Origin: Deltaproteobacteria bacterium
GTDB taxonomy: Bacteria > Myxococcota > Myxococcia > Myxococcales > Anaeromyxobacteraceae
Reading direction: 5' to 3'
NCBI GenBank assembly: GCA_016214955.1
Contig: JACRMN010000019.1
Coordinates: forward strand, 62,001 to 126,000
Length of the DNA: 64,000 bases
The position numbers were made by a program, and so were the translations under genes. Positions 62,398-64,000 of this stretch are shown here, one piece after another (the stretch's first letter is position 1; every line of letters begins with the position of its first letter). The notes under the pieces were generated by a model. The model did not search any database. It was not told the DNA's origin and saw only the letters and a list, made by a program, of their open reading frames with translations.

Positions 62398-62840
62398 GCT
62401 CGCAGCCCGAGCTGGACGACGCCCTGGTCCTCGGGCAGCCGGAGCTGGGAGAGGCGCGCCTGGCGGTAGACCTCGAGCATCTTCTCCTGCCCCTCGCGCC
62501 ACACCGAGGCCATGGTGCAGCTGGGCTCGCGGCCGCAGCCCTCGTCGTCGAGGCAGACGTTGAGGGCCACCGGCCCCTCCACCGCCTCGATGACGTCGAG
62601 GAAGCTGATGTCGGCGGCGGGCCGCCCCAGGGCGTAGCCGCCGCGGGGGCCCCGGGTGGAGCGGACAAGCCCCCGGTCCACCAGGTGCTTCAGGATCTTG
62701 GCCAGGAAGTCCTCCGGCACCGACATCTTGCGGCCGATCTCGCGGAAGGGGACGACGGCGCCGTCGGGGATGGATGCCAGGTAGATCATGGCCCGCAGGC
62801 CGTAGTCGATCTTCCGGGAGATGCGGAGGACGTGCTGCAT
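62394..62840 (-). CDS. Rrf2-family transcriptional regulator with Cys cluster
   Basis: A 148-residue winged-helix protein: LRISRKIDYGLRAMIYLASI, then VPFREIGRKMSVPEDFLAKI, LKHLVDRGLVRSTRGPRGGY and ISFLDVIEAVEGPVALNVCL are Rrf2/IscR/CymR features. Three cysteines (C-L-D-D-E-G-C and then E-P-S-C, about residues 105-116) match the Fe-S ligand spacing of IscR-type members. It may sense iron-sulfur or sulfur status. The ATG at 62840 fits family length. An imperfect copy of the sulfur-operator pattern lies in the 60 bp between it and the PHP gene. Its regulon is inferred, not shown. Confidence 0.88.
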   Translation of the reverse strand: MQHVLRISRKIDYGLRAMIYLASIPDGAVVPFREIGRKMSVPEDFLAKILKHLVDRGLVRSTRGPRGGYALGRPAADISFLDVIEAVEGPVALNVCLDDEGCGREPSCTMASVWREGQEKMLEVYRQARLSQLRLPEDQGVVQLGLRA

Positions 62841-62882
62841 GGGTTCCTGCGGGGCGAAGGGGAAGCGTACTCGACCGCTCGC

Positions 62883-62898
62883 GTCTATGATAACAGGC
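62883..62898. promoter_or_regulatory. Weak match to the sulfur-operator palindrome upstream of the Rrf2 gene
   Basis: GTCTATGATAACAGGC matches the cysK core GTCCGTTATAACGGAC at 11 of 16 positions, including GTC and the central ATAAC. It lies between the Rrf2 gene and the divergent PHP gene. If the Rrf2 protein binds these sites, this would be its autoregulatory site. The match is too weak to stand alone. Confidence 0.3.
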
Positions 62899-62900
62899 CG

Positions 62901-63731
62901 ATGACGTCGCTGCCGATCATCGACCTCCACTCGCACTCCCGGGCCTCCGATGGCGAGCACGCCCCGGCCGAGGTGGCCTCCCGGGCGGCCGCGGCCGGCC
63001 TGGGCGTCTGGGCCCTCTGCGACCACGACTCGGTGGCCGGCCTCCCGGAGGCGGCCGAGGCCGCGGGGAGGCTGGGGGTCCGGCTGGTGCCGGGCATCGA
63101 GCTCTCCGCCTTCATCGACCAGCGCGAGGTCCACGTGCTGGGCCACTTCTTCGACCCGGAGAGCGAGGCCATCCGCTCCTTCGAGAACCTGCTGGCGGAG
63201 AAGCGGCGCATCCGCATGGGGGAGATCATCCACAAGCTGGCGGCGCTGGGCATCGCGCTCCACCCCGAGGACATCGAGAAGTACGCCGGTGGGAAGATCC
63301 TGGGCCGCCCGCACGTGGCCCGGGCCCTGGTGGAGCACGGCCACGTGAGCAGCGTGAAGGAGGCCTTCGACCTGTGGCTGGGGGAGGGCAAGCCGGCGCA
63401 CGTGGGGCGCTACCGGCTGGAGGCGCGCGACGCCGTTGCCCTGGTGCGGGACGCCGGCGGCTCGGCCACCCTGGCCCACCCGGGCCTCTCGAAGATGGAG
63501 CGCGGGGACCTGGCGCGCCTGCGGGCCTGGGGCCTCGCCGGGGTCGAGGTCTGCCACCCGGAGCAGAACCCGTCGATGCGCGACAAGTACCGGCGGCTGG
63601 CCGCCGAGCTCGACCTGGTGCCCACCGCCGGCTCCGACTACCACGGCGAGGCGGTGGCCCCGGGCCGCCACCTGGGCGACTGCACCATGGCCGCCGAGGA
63701 GCTGGCGGCCCTGGAGGCGCGGCGGGGGTGA
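62901..63731 (+). CDS. PHP-domain phosphoesterase
   Basis: A 276-residue protein of the TrpH/YciV type: IDLHSHSRASDGEHAPAEVA with the first metal HxH, VWALCDHDSVAGLPEA, VPGIELSAFID, REVHVLGHFFDP, SATLAHPGLSKMERGDLARL and TAGSDYHGE are the metal and phosphate ligands of the PHP fold. Such enzymes (RnaseAM-like) cleave 5'-nucleotides from short RNA or hydrolyse 3',5'-bisphosphates. The ATG at 62901 has no clear RBS, and the region before it is the Rrf2 promoter gap. It ends 3 bp before the convergent nuoN. Confidence 0.88.
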   Translation: MTSLPIIDLHSHSRASDGEHAPAEVASRAAAAGLGVWALCDHDSVAGLPEAAEAAGRLGVRLVPGIELSAFIDQREVHVLGHFFDPESEAIRSFENLLAEKRRIRMGEIIHKLAALGIALHPEDIEKYAGGKILGRPHVARALVEHGHVSSVKEAFDLWLGEGKPAHVGRYRLEARDAVALVRDAGGSATLAHPGLSKMERGDLARLRAWGLAGVEVCHPEQNPSMRDKYRRLAAELDLVPTAGSDYHGEAVAPGRHLGDCTMAAEELAALEARRG

Positions 63732-63734
63732 GGC

Positions 63735-64000
63735 CTACCCCCGGAAGATCTGCAGCGAGCGGGCCGACCAGTTGACGATCGGGTTCCACCACACCCCGAA
63801 CACCAGGATGAAGGCGGAGAAGGCGCCCAGCAGGAGCTGGCCGCCGGGGCTGGCCTCGACCGGCGCCGCCTTCTCGTAGGGCGGATCCAGGAACATCGCC
63901 CGGATGATGCGCGCGTAGTAGTAGAGCGAGACGGCGGTGTTGAGCGCGCCGATGAGCGCCAGGGTGGCGTACCAGCCGCCGCCGGGGATGCCGATGCGCT
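63735..64000 (-). CDS. nuoN: NADH-quinone oxidoreductase subunit N, C-terminal end (cut by window edge)
   Basis: The reverse strand from the right edge to a TAG at 63735 reads RIGIPGGGWYATLALIGALN, TAVSLYYYARIIRAMFLDPP, YEKAAPVEASPGGQLLLGAF, SAFILVFGVWWNPIVNWSAR and SLQIFRG. The YYYARIIRAMF stretch and the last membrane helix are typical of NuoN (or the related NuoL/M antiporter-like subunits) of complex I; the ending and short length after YYYARI favour NuoN. Only 87 residues are present. It moves protons in the membrane arm of complex I. The other nuo genes would lie to the right. Confidence 0.8.
   Translation of the reverse strand, partial: RIGIPGGGWYATLALIGALNTAVSLYYYARIIRAMFLDPPYEKAAPVEASPGGQLLLGAFSAFILVFGVWWNPIVNWSARSLQIFRG

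Overview
The window is a 64 kb piece of a very GC-rich chromosome, almost wholly coding, that fits a Myxococcota (delta-proteobacterial) genome of the Anaeromyxobacter type. The reasons are the high GC in all codon positions, a matrixin protease and a large Cys-rich surface protein that both carry MYXO-CTERM-like tails, many hybrid histidine kinases, a lone AmmeMemoRadiSam protein B, and a mixture of aerobic-type and anaerobic-type metabolism. This assignment is an inference from gene content, not a database match.

Layout. (1) 1-5.2 kb, minus strand: the start of alanine racemase (cut by the window edge), then a Fur-controlled ferric-iron ABC transporter (fbpABC) with a beta-barrel-like protein at its end. 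(2) 5.5-15.4 kb, minus strand: a complete sulfate assimilation operon read cysH - sat/cysC - siroheme genes - sulfite reductase - sulfate ABC transporter. Diverging from it are a cystathionine gamma-synthase-type gene, a FadL-like porin and cysteine synthase. Three promoters of this block share one palindromic operator. (3) 19.8-22 kb: a lipoprotein and a Nudix hydrolase. (4) 22.0-33.2 kb: the most interesting block. A minus-strand run encodes all three phenylphosphate synthase subunits (ppsA, ppsB, ppsC), a UbiD-type carboxylase, a UbiX-type flavin prenyltransferase and a UPF0261/Tm-1-like protein, and continues with overlapping or close genes into a phosphoesterase, a TIGR02444-like protein and IPP isomerase. 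A divergent DmpR/MopR-type phenol-sensing sigma-54 activator sits beside a recognisable sigma-54 promoter and two upstream repeats. (5) 33.2-38.1 kb: PPOX-fold protein, DUF4105, DUF3015 and a MarR-MFS-small membrane protein operon. (6) 38.1-42.9 kb: a 4.6 kb segment bounded by a 55 bp perfect direct repeat of the tRNA-Glu 3' end plus its terminator, which looks like an integrated element without an integrase. (7) 42.8-44.8 kb: tRNA-Glu(CTC), tRNA-Gln(CTG), a small exported protein and gltX. (8) 44.9-57.2 kb: matrixin, two hybrid histidine kinases, Memo, a response regulator, a 1292-residue surface protein and a CPBP protease. (9) 57.4-64 kb: dGTPase, a glutamine-amidotransferase-like protein lacking its cysteine, a lidless Hsp70 with a J-protein, CvpA, an Rrf2 regulator with an Fe-S type Cys cluster, a PHP phosphoesterase and the end of nuoN.

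How the genes work together. The phenol block would phosphorylate phenol with ATP (PpsABC), then carboxylate phenylphosphate with a prenyl-FMN enzyme (UbiD) whose cofactor is made by UbiX. IPP isomerase in the same run could feed the prenyl donor pool. The regulator keeps the phenol-contacting and zinc-binding residues known from MopR at the same spacing. Later steps (4-hydroxybenzoyl-CoA ligase and reductase) are not in the window. The sulfur block turns sulfate into sulfide and then cysteine or cystathionine, and it may be controlled by an Rrf2-type repressor, possibly the one at 62.4 kb.
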